48,783 nt of DNA from Planococcus sp. ISL-109. GTDB lineage: Bacteria > Bacillota > Bacilli > Bacillales_A > Planococcaceae. The DNA lies in contig NZ_JAGGPW010000010.1 of NCBI RefSeq assembly GCF_018613655.1, positions 1 to 48,783 of the forward strand. The letters are read 5' to 3'. A model generated the notes under the pieces. The model did not search any database, was not told the origin of the DNA, and saw nothing but the letters and a program-made list of their open reading frames with translations. Numbering within the stretch: position 1 is the first letter of the stretch; every line of letters starts with the position of its first letter. Made by a program: the position numbers and the translations under genes. Below, in pieces: positions 26,051-33,703 of the stretch.

Positions 26051-26067
26051 TGTTAGATTATCTAACA
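26051..26067 (-). promoter_or_regulatory. TnrA box of the permease gene
   Basis: TGTTAGATTATCTAACA is a perfect palindromic TnrA box, centred ~51 bp upstream of the predicted start near 26008. Confidence 0.88.
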
Positions 26068-26229
26068 TGGTTTTTTAGTTAAGATAAATTATTCAGCATC
26101 TTAGACACACTAAGACAGCCTATTTAAATGTAGAATTATAAAGGGGTAAAGCCTCAAAACTTAGAAATTTAGACTCTGTAAATCGCCATAAAGAAATCTT
26201 TATCTAAATGTATAAAAGGGAGAGGTTCG

Positions 26230-26304
26230 ATGAAGAATTTACTGGAATCAAACATTATTACTCAGATTGGTATTATCGTGAAGGATATTGATAAAGAATC
26301 CTAA
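26230..26304 (+). pseudogene. VOC/glyoxalase-family gene stub
   Basis: With a good ribosome binding site (GGGAGAGG), a 24-codon frame encodes a sequence ending ITQIGIIVKDIDKES. This is the typical first strand of vicinal-oxygen-chelate (glyoxalase/dioxygenase) proteins, after which it stops. The remainder of the gene (~110 residues) is missing. At ~26303 the DNA switches to a fragment of an unrelated gene. Confidence 0.6.
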
Positions 26305-26452
26305 AGAGACAAAAGTATAGGCAGATAGTCAATATTTCCGGGATTATGATCCTGCTTGGATTAACGATATGCTGAAAAGCAGGATGTACAAAAAGGCAGA
26401 ATGGGATAAGATCCATAATGAAATCTACGGGATGATTGAGGATAAATACTAG
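26303..26452 (+). pseudogene. C-terminal fragment of a plasmid pRiA4b ORF-3 family gene
   Basis: Translation from 26303 gives KETK-V-stop-ADSQYFRDYD and then a segment closely matching the last ~45 residues of the intact protein encoded at 35964-36698 (MLKSRMYKKAEWDKIHNE, IEDKY). One in-frame TAG and the missing ~200 N-terminal residues show that it is a relic. It joins the VOC stub directly. Confidence 0.75.
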
Positions 26453-26544
26453 CTGAGCTGGTAGTGAGACGGCTCAGCTAGTAATTGGATCTATACGGGA
26501 AATCGATCTCTGCATGCACTTCTTGAATAGAGAAATAAATAACT

Positions 26545-26583
26545 AAGGCGTTGACTTCTCTTTGAGGAGAAATCGACGCCTTG
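26545..26583 (+). terminator. Imperfect hairpin before the LprI-like fragment
   Basis: AAGGCGT...ACTTCTC pairs with GAGAA...ACGCCTT around TTTGA. There is no strong T-run. It may be a terminator of the lost upstream gene. Confidence 0.4.
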
Positions 26584-26796
26584 TTAAACGAAGTATGGGG
26601 CGAACTTAAATCTACGATGCCACAATCTGATTTTGAAAACCTAAAAACAGAACAAACTGAATGGATCAAAATGAAGAAACAAAATTTTGCTGAAAGACCA
26701 AAAGAGCCAGCTTCAGAAAGAGCTACAGGAATGGATTATCTAGCATTCGAAACGAAAGCTAGAACTTATTATTTAATCGAGAATTACTTGGACTAA
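26581..26796 (+). pseudogene. LprI/DUF1311-like protein, N terminus missing
   Basis: The 71-residue frame contains LNEVWGELKSTMP, LKTEQTEWIKMK and RTYYLIENYL, resembling the conserved central helices of the lysozyme-inhibitor LprI-like N-terminal domain (DUF1311). The signal peptide and first Cys-containing helix expected before it are absent, and an in-frame stop lies just upstream. The only start is a TTG with GAGGAG 11 bases ahead, so it is most likely a truncated gene, though a short cytoplasmic product cannot be excluded. Confidence 0.5.
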
Positions 26797-26822
26797 GCAC
26801 TGATGGTAACTTTCAACTATAT

Positions 26823-26874
26823 AAAAATGCATGAAAAATGCTCCAGAAATGCGGAGATTTTTCATGCATTTTTT
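26823..26874. terminator. Strong hairpin terminator (bidirectional)
   Basis: AAAATGCATGAAAAATGCTCC pairs with GGAGATTTTTCATGCATTTT (one small bulge), with T-runs on the plus strand and A-runs on the other side. It serves the LprI fragment and the convergent GIY-YIG gene. Confidence 0.8.
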
Positions 26875-26910
26875 GTTTCATAGAGAATAAGAGTAAACCT
26901 TAGTTCATTA

Positions 26911-27429
26911 TCAAATAGAAGCCTCTTCATCCCGAACCTTAAAAACTTCATATTCTACATCATCCAACTTACTCGTCCAGCGCAGCCCTGAAACTTCCGG
27001 AAGCAGTGACCGGTAATGGCCCCAGTTTAACACATGGATACCTTGCAGTTCCTTGTCTGGGAAAGAAGCGATGCTTCTAGCATTATAGGCAGGCTTATGT
27101 GTGTAAATTAACAGTCGTTCTGCCAAATCAAGATAGGTAGACCAAATTTCGTCATTCAGCGGTTGGGAGCCGTGAAGTCTGCCAATATAGATTTTGTGAT
27201 TGTTGGAGTCATTGGTGTACAACCAATTTTCCTGAGAAATCCGTTTGCCCAAAGTTTGGTAATCGGCTTTGCCGATATACAGCAAAACATTATTTCCATA
27301 CACAGGATGCGTCCCGTAAATTTGATAGATCCCGTAGTCGATCTTGTCATTCATCAGCGTCGGCAAGTCCTCTAATTTATAAGAACCTTCCCAGTGAATC
27401 TGGATTAGGGTAGAAGCAGTAAGGGCCAT
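26911..27429 (-). CDS. GIY-YIG-like domain protein
   Basis: A 172-residue protein with the GIY-YIG nuclease-like core: YGIYQIYG near residues 32-39, LLYIGKADYQTLGKRI at ~49-64 (the YIG strand followed by the helix with an Arg), and NDEIWSTYLDLAERLLIYTHKPAYNA with the Glu that normally binds metal, then Asn. The conserved residues of an active nuclease (Tyr, Tyr, Arg, Glu, Asn) all appear to have counterparts, so activity is plausible. The ATG at 27429 is chosen because AAAGGAG lies 7 bases upstream. The frame extends to 27486 without such a site. It is different in sequence from the truncated GIY-YIG gene at 1161-1378. It is single, with a family A repeat fragment just upstream. Confidence 0.75.
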   Translation of the reverse strand: MALTASTLIQIHWEGSYKLEDLPTLMNDKIDYGIYQIYGTHPVYGNNVLLYIGKADYQTLGKRISQENWLYTNDSNNHKIYIGRLHGSQPLNDEIWSTYLDLAERLLIYTHKPAYNARSIASFPDKELQGIHVLNWGHYRSLLPEVSGLRWTSKLDDVEYEVFKVRDEEASI

Positions 27430-27492
27430 AAAGTTTCTCCTTTCAAGGTACCTAGTTTTTGTATTATTCCTTACAAACACACCCACTACAAC

Positions 27493-27562
27493 ACAATTGC
27501 GGATGTATCTATTTTAGTTTATTCATCTTTAAAATTGTGTGTGAATTGTGCGGCACACAAGA
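27493..27562. repeat. REP/MITE-like repeat (family A), right-half fragment
   Basis: It matches the right part of the 35643 copy (ATTGCGG, TTTATTCATC, AATTGTGTGTGAATTGTGCG) and ends with a decayed CACACAAG. It lies upstream of the GIY-YIG gene. Confidence 0.6.
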
Positions 27563-27572
27563 AACAATCGTG

Positions 27573-27611
27573 AAAAAACCCCTCCTGGAAATCTAAATCT
27601 GGAAAGGGTAT
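27573..27611 (-). terminator. Probable terminator of the amidase gene
   Basis: On the minus strand CCCTTTCC pairs with GGAGGGG (with G-U pairs), followed by TTTTTTC. It lies 16 bases after the stop. Confidence 0.5.
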
Positions 27612-27626
27612 CACATCAAGAATCTT

Positions 27627-29105
27627 CTATTGGAATGTGTTCGTTATTGGGTGCTTACTGAAATCCGGTGCTTTCCGTTTTCGGGTCGCCTGTTCATAGG
27701 AATAGGCCAGTTCGATCAAGCGCGCTTCGCTGAACGCCCGCGCGCTGAAGGTGACACCAATCGGATGCCCGCTGCTCGTGTAGCCAGCCGGGACGGTGAT
27801 GGACGGATACCCCGCTTGTGCTGGCATCGCGGCGCCGCGGTTGTTTTGGAATAACAGTGCATCCAGTTGGTGTTCACGCATGATGAGATCCAGTCCTTGT
27901 AGAGTGGAGCAGCGCAAATCGGTTTGGCGGTGTTCCACGTACGTCGGGTCAGTCGGATCATCGCTTAAGGATTGCGATTTTTCCAGTTCCGCTTGGCCGA
28001 ATTTCATGCGGCGCTCTGGATCTTGTTTGTTGAACGCGATGACATCCGCAAGGGATTTGACCGGCACCTCTCCAGGCATGGTGCTGAGATAATCGTTGAC
28101 GCCCCGCTTGAATTCATACCACATCACGTCTGATTCGAAGGACTGCTGGGGAATCGTCACTTCTTCGACGGTGGCGCCGAGCGATTTCAATTGTTCGATC
28201 GCCTCATCCATGATGGCGCGTTCTTCCGGTTCTTCATTGTTGAGGAATGAAAGATCGACACCGATGCGGGCGCCTTTCAAGCCGTCCGATTTTAAATGCG
28301 GTGTGTAATCGGTCAATGACTGACCTGCGCTTTTTTGTGTGGCCGGGTCCTGTTCGTCGACGCCGGTCAAAGCACCGAGCAGGATCGCGGCATCCGCCAC
28401 GGTGCGTGCCATCGGTCCTGCGGTGTCCTGGCTTTCGGCAATCGGAATGATGCGCGAGCGGCTGACGAGCCCGACTGTCGGTTTGATGCCGACGATGGAG
28501 TTGGCGCTGGCCGGGCTCAAAATGGATCCCGAAGTTTCGGTGCCGATGCCGACCACGGCGAAATTCGACGCGATGGCGGCGCCTGTTCCGGAACTGGAGC
28601 CGCCGACATCTTCTGCTTTGAAGATGCCGACGCCGTATGGGTTCAGAACCTGGCCGCCGAGTGAGCTATAGCCGCTCGGGCCATCTTGCGACATGAAATA
28701 CGCCCATTCGCTCAAGTTCACTTTGCCAAGAATGATGGCGCCGGCACCTCGCAATTGCTTCGCAAGGAAGGCATCTTGTTTCGCGAAATTGTGTTCGAGT
28801 GCAATGGCACCGGCCGTTGTCGGCATTGGGTCCGCCGTTTCGATATTGTCTTTGAGTAGTACGGGAATGCCGTAAAGCGGCCCTTGCCCGTCCTGTCCGC
28901 GCATCTCATCCAGCTCCGCTGCAATCTTCAGCGCATCGGGATTGATGGTCAGCACAGAATTGATCTTCGGGCCATTGCGGTCAAAGGCTTCGATTCGGTC
29001 GAGGTAGGCTTGAACCAATTCCGCGGAAGTGAGTCTGTTTTCCTGAAAAGCCTGTTGAATGTCTTCGATTGTTGCTTCGATCAGTTTGAAAGTGCTTGTC
29101 TCCAT
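27627..29105 (-). CDS. Amidase-signature family amidase
   Basis: A 492-residue amidase-signature enzyme hydrolysing an amide bond, similar in layout to bacterial peptide amidases and B. subtilis YedA-like amidases. The triad is visible: Lys85 in VLLKDN, the cis Ser in GGSSSGTGAA (170-172) and nucleophile Ser194 in GTETSGSILSP. There is no signal peptide, so a cytoplasmic location is likely. AGGAG lies 8 bases before the ATG. The gene is separated from the guanidine locus and lacks the C-terminal domain of AtzF, so it is not a second allophanate hydrolase. The substrate is unknown. GC content is higher than in the flanking relic region. Confidence 0.9.
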   Translation of the reverse strand: METSTFKLIEATIEDIQQAFQENRLTSAELVQAYLDRIEAFDRNGPKINSVLTINPDALKIAAELDEMRGQDGQGPLYGIPVLLKDNIETADPMPTTAGAIALEHNFAKQDAFLAKQLRGAGAIILGKVNLSEWAYFMSQDGPSGYSSLGGQVLNPYGVGIFKAEDVGGSSSGTGAAIASNFAVVGIGTETSGSILSPASANSIVGIKPTVGLVSRSRIIPIAESQDTAGPMARTVADAAILLGALTGVDEQDPATQKSAGQSLTDYTPHLKSDGLKGARIGVDLSFLNNEEPEERAIMDEAIEQLKSLGATVEEVTIPQQSFESDVMWYEFKRGVNDYLSTMPGEVPVKSLADVIAFNKQDPERRMKFGQAELEKSQSLSDDPTDPTYVEHRQTDLRCSTLQGLDLIMREHQLDALLFQNNRGAAMPAQAGYPSITVPAGYTSSGHPIGVTFSARAFSEARLIELAYSYEQATRKRKAPDFSKHPITNTFQ

Positions 29106-29400
29106 ATGTAGGCTCCTAACTATATTGATGAACTGTCTTTAATTGTACATCAATTCTTAATTTTACATAAAGTGCAGGTTTCAACTGGTAAACTTCACGT
29201 ATAAAGCAGATAATTTTTTAAGTTTTCATTCGCCGAGATGCTTGCTGGTTTCAGTCGAATTCATCAATTGCTTTGGAAGTGTGCCGCTTACAGGGAAGTG
29301 AACGCAAGATTAGATAGCTGGTTTACAAACCCAGGGTGCATTGGTATATTGAGCGTGAATATAGCGTTCGACAAAGACAGATGGAAAAGGGGTTACATAA
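29106..29400. other. Intergenic region with no assigned gene
   Basis: This divergent spacer between the amidase and the YfiT-like gene should hold both promoters. No confident promoter pair, operator or repeat was seen. Confidence 0.4.
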
Positions 29401-29916
29401 ATGGATGTGAAATTTCCGATCGGGCAATTGCAGGTTCCGGATCAAGTGACGACTAAAGAGATCGACAAGTGGCTCGGGGAGATCAATAGTTACACGACGC
29501 GGCTTCGTGATGAGGTTGATTTATTGAGTGATGAGGAGTTGGGCAAGACCTACAGGGAAGACAGTTGGACCGTCCGTCAGCTCGTGCATCATATTGCAGA
29601 TTCGCAATTGGCTATGTATCAGCGCCTGAAACTGGCTTTGACGGAATACAATCCGACCGTGCCTGGGTTCGACGAGGAAAAATGGGCACAGCTTCCGGAC
29701 AACCGACTGCCGGTGGAAAGTTCCATCCGCATACTGGAAGGACTGAACGAACGGATCGTTGCACTCGGGCAGTATGTGACAGATGCGCAATTGGAACGCG
29801 TCTTCATCCACGAAACGGATGGCGAAATCCGCGTCGCCGAAAATCTCGCGAAACTGTCTTGGCACGAAGAGCATCATTTGGCGCATATCAAGATTGCTTT
29901 GGGTGCAGAGTTTTAG
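29401..29916 (+). CDS. yfiT: YfiT/DinB-superfamily metal-dependent protein
   Basis: A 171-residue four-helix DinB-like protein closely resembling B. subtilis YfiT. The N terminus FPIGQLQVPDQVTTKEIDKWL corresponds to the YfiT PIG-start, then WTVRQLVHHIADSQ (first metal His) and WHEEHHLAHI near the end (two further metal His). The three His positions fit a metal site. In Bacillus and Staphylococcus, related DinB proteins act as bacillithiol S-transferases, so thiol conjugation is a possible role. AAAAGGGG precedes the ATG. A family A repeat begins directly after the stop and supplies the terminator hairpin. Confidence 0.85.
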   Translation: MDVKFPIGQLQVPDQVTTKEIDKWLGEINSYTTRLRDEVDLLSDEELGKTYREDSWTVRQLVHHIADSQLAMYQRLKLALTEYNPTVPGFDEEKWAQLPDNRLPVESSIRILEGLNERIVALGQYVTDAQLERVFIHETDGEIRVAENLAKLSWHEEHHLAHIKIALGAEF

Positions 29917-30073
29917 TGTCCCTGTGTCAGACACAATTCGAGTGCCAGGATTCCTGTGTTATGAGTAATCCGGTGAAGAAATGTCCCTGTGTCACACACA
30001 ATTTGACGCGCCTGCTAGCAGGTGCGTCTTTTTATTTTTGCCTTTCTACAAATAATTGTGTAGCGCACAGGGA
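29917..30073. repeat. REP/MITE-like repeat (family A), composite copy with terminator
   Basis: Two TCCCTGTGTCA(G/C)ACACAATT blocks lie ~65 bp apart, then a hairpin GACGCGCCTG/CAGGTGCGTC (30004-30027) with T5, and the right end CGCACAGGGAC. It starts one base after the yfiT stop and provides its terminator. The same composite layout occurs at 41691 and 44273. Confidence 0.75.
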
Positions 30074-30140
30074 CAAGCTGCAGTTCTCTGCACACGGAAT
30101 CCTCTGCTACGCCTAGCTTATCGGCAAATCTAGCCGTTTG

Positions 30141-30162
30141 GAATTGTGCGGTGCACAGGGAC
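30141..30162. repeat. REP/MITE-like repeat (family A), right-end fragment
   Basis: GAATTGTGCGGTGCACAGGG followed by AC. Only the right terminus is present, 70 bp before the macro-domain gene. Confidence 0.6.
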
Positions 30163-30231
30163 CAAATGCAGCTTAGAGAACAATCAGGTACTATAGAATA
30201 AAAGAGACTGAAGCCAGAGAGGGATGAGCAT

Positions 30232-31230
30232 ATGCCACTGGAAATCGTGCGAAACGACATCACAAAAATGAAAACCGATGCCATCGTTAATGCCGCTAAC
30301 TCACACCTGAAAATGGGCGGCGGTGTCTGCGGCGCGATATTCAATGCAGCGGGTTCTCGAGAGTTGCAAGAGGCATGCGACCGGATCGGTTATTGCGCGG
30401 TCGGTGAAGCGGTATCTACGGAGGCGTTTGCGCTCGATGCCGATTTCATCATTCATACGGTCGGTCCTGTTTGGCGAGGCGGGTCAGTTAATGAAGAAGC
30501 GCTGCTGCGAAGTTGTTACCGCAACTCGCTTGAACTTGCCGCTCGTCTCGGCTGTGAGTCGATTGCATTCCCGCTCATCTCCACCGGGATTTTCGGCTAT
30601 CCGAAAGAACCGGCGTTGCGGATTGCCATGTCGGAGATCGAAGCTTTTCTGATGGAGCATGAAATGCAGGTCTATGTGGTCGTCTTCGACAGGCAGTCTT
30701 TTGGCATCAGTGAAACACTTTACGAATCGATTGCCGCTTTCATTGATGAACATGAAGTAACGGAACTGGAGAAAAGGGATAGCCGGTACCGTAGGAAAAG
30801 AGATTCAAAAATCCTCATGGACGTCCAAGAAGAGGAAATAACCTTAGAATCTTCCATGGAAATCAGTCTGGAGGATGTCCTTCGAGACGTGGACGAATCC
30901 TTTTCAGAGCGGCTGCTTCGATTCATTGACGACAAAGGCATGACGGACGCAGAAACGTATAAAAAAGCGAATATCGACAAAAAGCTGTTTTCCAAAATCA
31001 AGAATTCTCCGGGATACACACCTAAGAAAAAGACCATTGTCGCGTTTGCCGTGGCTCTTGAATTGGATCTTCACGAAACTGAAGAATTGCTTGGCACAGC
31101 GGGGTACACATTATCACGCAGCCATAAATTTGATTTGATAATCCTCTATTTCATTGAACGGAAAAAATACAATATCTTTGAAATCAACGAGGCTTTGTTC
31201 GCATTTGACGAAGCGCTGCTCGGCTCTTAA
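30232..31230 (+). CDS. Macro-domain protein with C-terminal helical (HTH-like) domain
   Basis: A 332-residue protein. Residues ~1-175 form a macro domain that binds or hydrolyses ADP-ribose derivatives: VNAANSHLKMGGGVCGAIF (the Asn-Ala-Ala-Asn and Gly-rich loop) and PLISTGIFGYP (diphosphate loop) are typical of O-acetyl-ADP-ribose or ADP-ribosyl-protein hydrolases. After a charged linker, residues ~222-330 are a helical domain (YKKANIDKKLFSKI, KKKTIVAFAVALEL, LLGTAGYTLS) like an XRE-type HTH, a combination known in Firmicutes. GGGATGAG precedes the ATG. A terminator separates it from the VWA gene. It may link ADP-ribose chemistry to a stress response, which is inference. Confidence 0.88.
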   Translation: MPLEIVRNDITKMKTDAIVNAANSHLKMGGGVCGAIFNAAGSRELQEACDRIGYCAVGEAVSTEAFALDADFIIHTVGPVWRGGSVNEEALLRSCYRNSLELAARLGCESIAFPLISTGIFGYPKEPALRIAMSEIEAFLMEHEMQVYVVVFDRQSFGISETLYESIAAFIDEHEVTELEKRDSRYRRKRDSKILMDVQEEEITLESSMEISLEDVLRDVDESFSERLLRFIDDKGMTDAETYKKANIDKKLFSKIKNSPGYTPKKKTIVAFAVALELDLHETEELLGTAGYTLSRSHKFDLIILYFIERKKYNIFEINEALFAFDEALLGS

Positions 31231-31257
31231 AAGGTCGCTTCTAAAGCGACCTTTTTC
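31229..31257 (+). terminator. Terminator of the macro-domain gene
   Basis: AAAGGTCGCTT pairs with AAGCGACCTTT around CTA, followed by T5. Confidence 0.85.
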
Positions 31258-31311
31258 ACGTTGGAAAATCGTATCCTTGGGTTAGAAAGAAAACTTGAGG
31301 AGGAAACCGAT

Positions 31312-31962
31312 ATGAAAACGCAAACGACGGAATTGGTGTTTATTCTCGACAAAAGCGGTTCGATGGCAGGTCTGGAGAAGGATACGATCGGCGGCTTTAA
31401 CGCCTTGATCGACAAGCAGCGCAAGCTTCCCGGCGATGTCCGCGTCACGACGGTGCTGTTCAATCAGGGATATGAACTGCTGCATGACCGGATCTCGCTG
31501 GAAGGCATTTCCCCGATGACGGAGACGGATTACGAAGTGGGCGGCATGACGGCCTTGCTCGATGCGGTCGGCTCGACCATCCAGAAAATCAGCAACGTCC
31601 AAAAAAGCACAATGCCAGACCAGCAAGCGGACAAAGTGATGTTCGTCATCACGACGGACGGCCTGGAAAACTCCAGCTGTGAATACAACTACAAAAAGAT
31701 CCACGAAATGATTGCCGCGAAGAAAAAAGCAGCGAGCTGGGAATTCATCTTCCTCGGCGCTAACATCGATGCCGTGGCTACTGCACGGAAGTTTGGTGTG
31801 GAGGAGGAATTCGCGGTCGACTATCATGCGGATGCGGAAGGGACGGAGCTTAATTATCAAGTGTTGAGTGAAGCGGTTAGTTCTTTTCGGACGGGGAAAA
31901 AGATTGACCGGGAGTGGAAGAAGGAGATTGAGGAAGATTATAATTCCCGTGGGAAGAAATAA
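31312..31962 (+). CDS. Von Willebrand factor A domain protein (TerY-like)
   Basis: A 216-residue stand-alone VWA domain. The MIDAS metal site is complete: DKSGSM (Asp13, Ser15, Ser17), GGMTAL with the Thr, and ITTDGLEN with the Asp. The protein lacks a signal peptide, so it is cytoplasmic and probably mediates protein-protein contacts, like the TerY-type VWA proteins of stress-response clusters. The ATG at 31312 has GAGGAGGA 7 bases upstream. A longer TTG frame from 31261 starts inside the preceding terminator region and is unlikely. It is transcribed after the macro-domain gene beyond a terminator, so it could be read by partial read-through or from its own promoter. Confidence 0.88.
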   Translation: MKTQTTELVFILDKSGSMAGLEKDTIGGFNALIDKQRKLPGDVRVTTVLFNQGYELLHDRISLEGISPMTETDYEVGGMTALLDAVGSTIQKISNVQKSTMPDQQADKVMFVITTDGLENSSCEYNYKKIHEMIAAKKKAASWEFIFLGANIDAVATARKFGVEEEFAVDYHADAEGTELNYQVLSEAVSSFRTGKKIDREWKKEIEEDYNSRGKK

Positions 31963-32120
31963 AGGTCCTTCTTTTCTTTTTTGGGAGGAAATGAGGAGCT
32001 AGTAATCTGAAGGCAACAGTAAGGGAGGGAGGGAGTGACTGATATGTCATTGATTCAATCTTTACTGTACACATCGTCGCTTCAAGAAAATCAACATACC
32101 TCGGAGCGAACTACTAAAAA

Positions 32121-32156
32121 GAAAATCCAGAATCGCATAGCGCTCCCGGATTTTCT
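32121..32156. terminator. Weak hairpin between the VWA and CPBP genes
   Basis: GAAAATCC pairs with GGATTTTC. It might terminate either convergent gene. The rest of 31963-32260 shows no gene. Confidence 0.45.
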
Positions 32157-32260
32157 TTGTGAAAAAGCTCATTTTCGCCTCAAATGCCGGGAATGTCGAT
32201 TCGGCCGCGCAGTGTATTTGGAGAAAAACGGATGGACATTTCGTGCCATTTCTTAAGGAA

Positions 32261-33088
32261 TCATTTCCAAAAGATACGATATTCTTCTATCTTGTTTTCC
32301 AACCCCTGAGCCAGCCGCTCAATGACAAACAGCAACAGTGCCAGACTCCCAATCAGCACAATAAAGTTTGGCACGCTTTTCGTATACAGATCGCTTATAC
32401 TCGTCACCATCAGCCATTGTGGAAAAGTCGGATTGATGAAGCTTTGGTAAACGGCGACAAGGTTGTTGGCGATGTGTAGCAAAATCGGCACGAGCAAATT
32501 GCCTGTCTTCAAATACAGGAGCGACGCCACCACCGCGAACAGGAATGCGCCGAAAAAGTTGATGTGGAATATGGCGAAAAGCAAACTCGACAAGCCGAGC
32601 CCATTCCAGAAGCCAAATGCCGCCATCAGCCGATTCAGGATCAGTCCGCGGAACACGAACTCTTCCGCAATCGGCGCGATGATCGCTAAAATGAAGCCGG
32701 TCGCGACCAAATACCATAACGCTTTGGGGAGCGGCTGTGGCGTGAGGGCAAAATTGACCACAGTGGGAGTGATGGGCATGATCGCCCGCAACGTCATCCA
32801 ATATAAGCTCATGGACAATGCCAACATGAGCACGGTGAGCCCGAAGATCGGCAGCAGCCAGCGTGCGGTGCCGCGAAAGAATACGACCTGTCGAAGTTTC
32901 ACGCCGCGTTTTTTAAAATGATAGCTGAATAGCAACACTGGCAGGGCTACGTAGAAAACTAACTGCATCGCGACACTGATGATAAGCACATTTTCTGTGG
33001 CCAGCAGCGGAATGAAAATCGCCAAGATGAACGCGCTCAACATCCAGCCGAGGACAAACCGTGACCTCATTTTCTCGGACATCCTCAT
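32261..33088 (-). CDS. CPBP-family intramembrane metalloprotease
   Basis: A 275-residue membrane protein with ~7-8 hydrophobic segments. The CAAX-protease/bacteriocin-processing (CPBP, ABI) motifs are present: EEFVFRG (EExxxR), SLLFAIFHINF (FxxxH) and PILLHIANN (HxxxN). These residues coordinate a metal within the membrane. Such proteins process peptides or act in bacteriocin self-immunity or stress signalling. The actual substrate is unknown. The ATG at 33088 has AAAGG 5 bases upstream. A GTG one codon earlier is possible. It is monocistronic. A second CPBP gene lies at 37025. Confidence 0.88.
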   Translation of the reverse strand: MRMSEKMRSRFVLGWMLSAFILAIFIPLLATENVLIISVAMQLVFYVALPVLLFSYHFKKRGVKLRQVVFFRGTARWLLPIFGLTVLMLALSMSLYWMTLRAIMPITPTVVNFALTPQPLPKALWYLVATGFILAIIAPIAEEFVFRGLILNRLMAAFGFWNGLGLSSLLFAIFHINFFGAFLFAVVASLLYLKTGNLLVPILLHIANNLVAVYQSFINPTFPQWLMVTSISDLYTKSVPNFIVLIGSLALLLFVIERLAQGLENKIEEYRIFWK

Positions 33089-33239
33089 CACAGCCTTTCG
33101 TTTTTGACTGCTCCCGGAGAGCCGGGCATCTAATCTCTACAATAAATTAAATAAGCATTACAAAGTCGGAGTATTGATAATGTTTTGACTTTATAATATC
33201 ATGACTTTTAATTTTATCATTCCTAGCGAGAAGACCCCT

Positions 33240-33436
33240 ATCTCAACGCCTTGCGTAGGTGGGCGATGAATCGCTTTTTTTGTTTTTTTTTCACGGTTGA
33301 AGGAACATACGTTCTTACTTTAGTGCTGCTAAGGAGGTGGCCTATCGTGATGGTCCACAAAGCCTACAAGTTTCGACTCTATCCCAACCAAAAACAGCAT
33401 GTGCTCATCGCCAAGACCATCGGCTTTGGATTTTAA
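33240..33436 (+). pseudogene. IS200/IS605-type TnpB (IS1341 group) N-terminal stub
   Basis: After an excellent ribosome binding site (AAGGAGGTGG) the ATG at 33350 opens a 28-codon frame beginning MVHKAYKFRLYPNQKQ, the signature N terminus of TnpB-type RNA-guided nucleases, which stops at TAA. The rest of tnpB is missing. The stretch 33240-33345, with small hairpins and T-runs, is probably the left end of the element. The frame extends upstream, but only the ATG at 33350 is credible as start. Confidence 0.7.
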
Positions 33437-33569
33437 GCGTATTCGAATATCATTCATTGGTGGTTCATGAAAATCATTCCCATCCTCGCAAATATCATCA
33501 CCTTTTTTTAAGTACCCGCCTTACTCGCGTCCCTACTATATTAAATAGTTAGACGGAAACACAAACAAA

Positions 33570-33606
33570 GAACCAGCCATCGGTGAAATACCGACAACTG
33601 GCTCTT
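33570..33606 (-). terminator. Hairpin after the alpha/beta hydrolase gene
   Basis: AGCCA...TCGGT pairs with ACCGA...TGGCT around GAAAT. Located ~100 bases past the minus-strand stop, with a modest T-run. Confidence 0.45.
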
Positions 33607-33703
33607 AAACAGGTGTTTGCTTATTGTCTCGAAAGGGATGCTCCGTGCCGTCTTGTTGGCATCTTGCATTGACGGTGGTTGAATCTGGTATTAATACACG
33701 CTG

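Noticed and set aside
27627..29105. Amidase considered as a second allophanate hydrolase
   Set aside because: It lacks the AtzF C-terminal domain, has no riboswitch or TnrA box, and is closer to general amidases.
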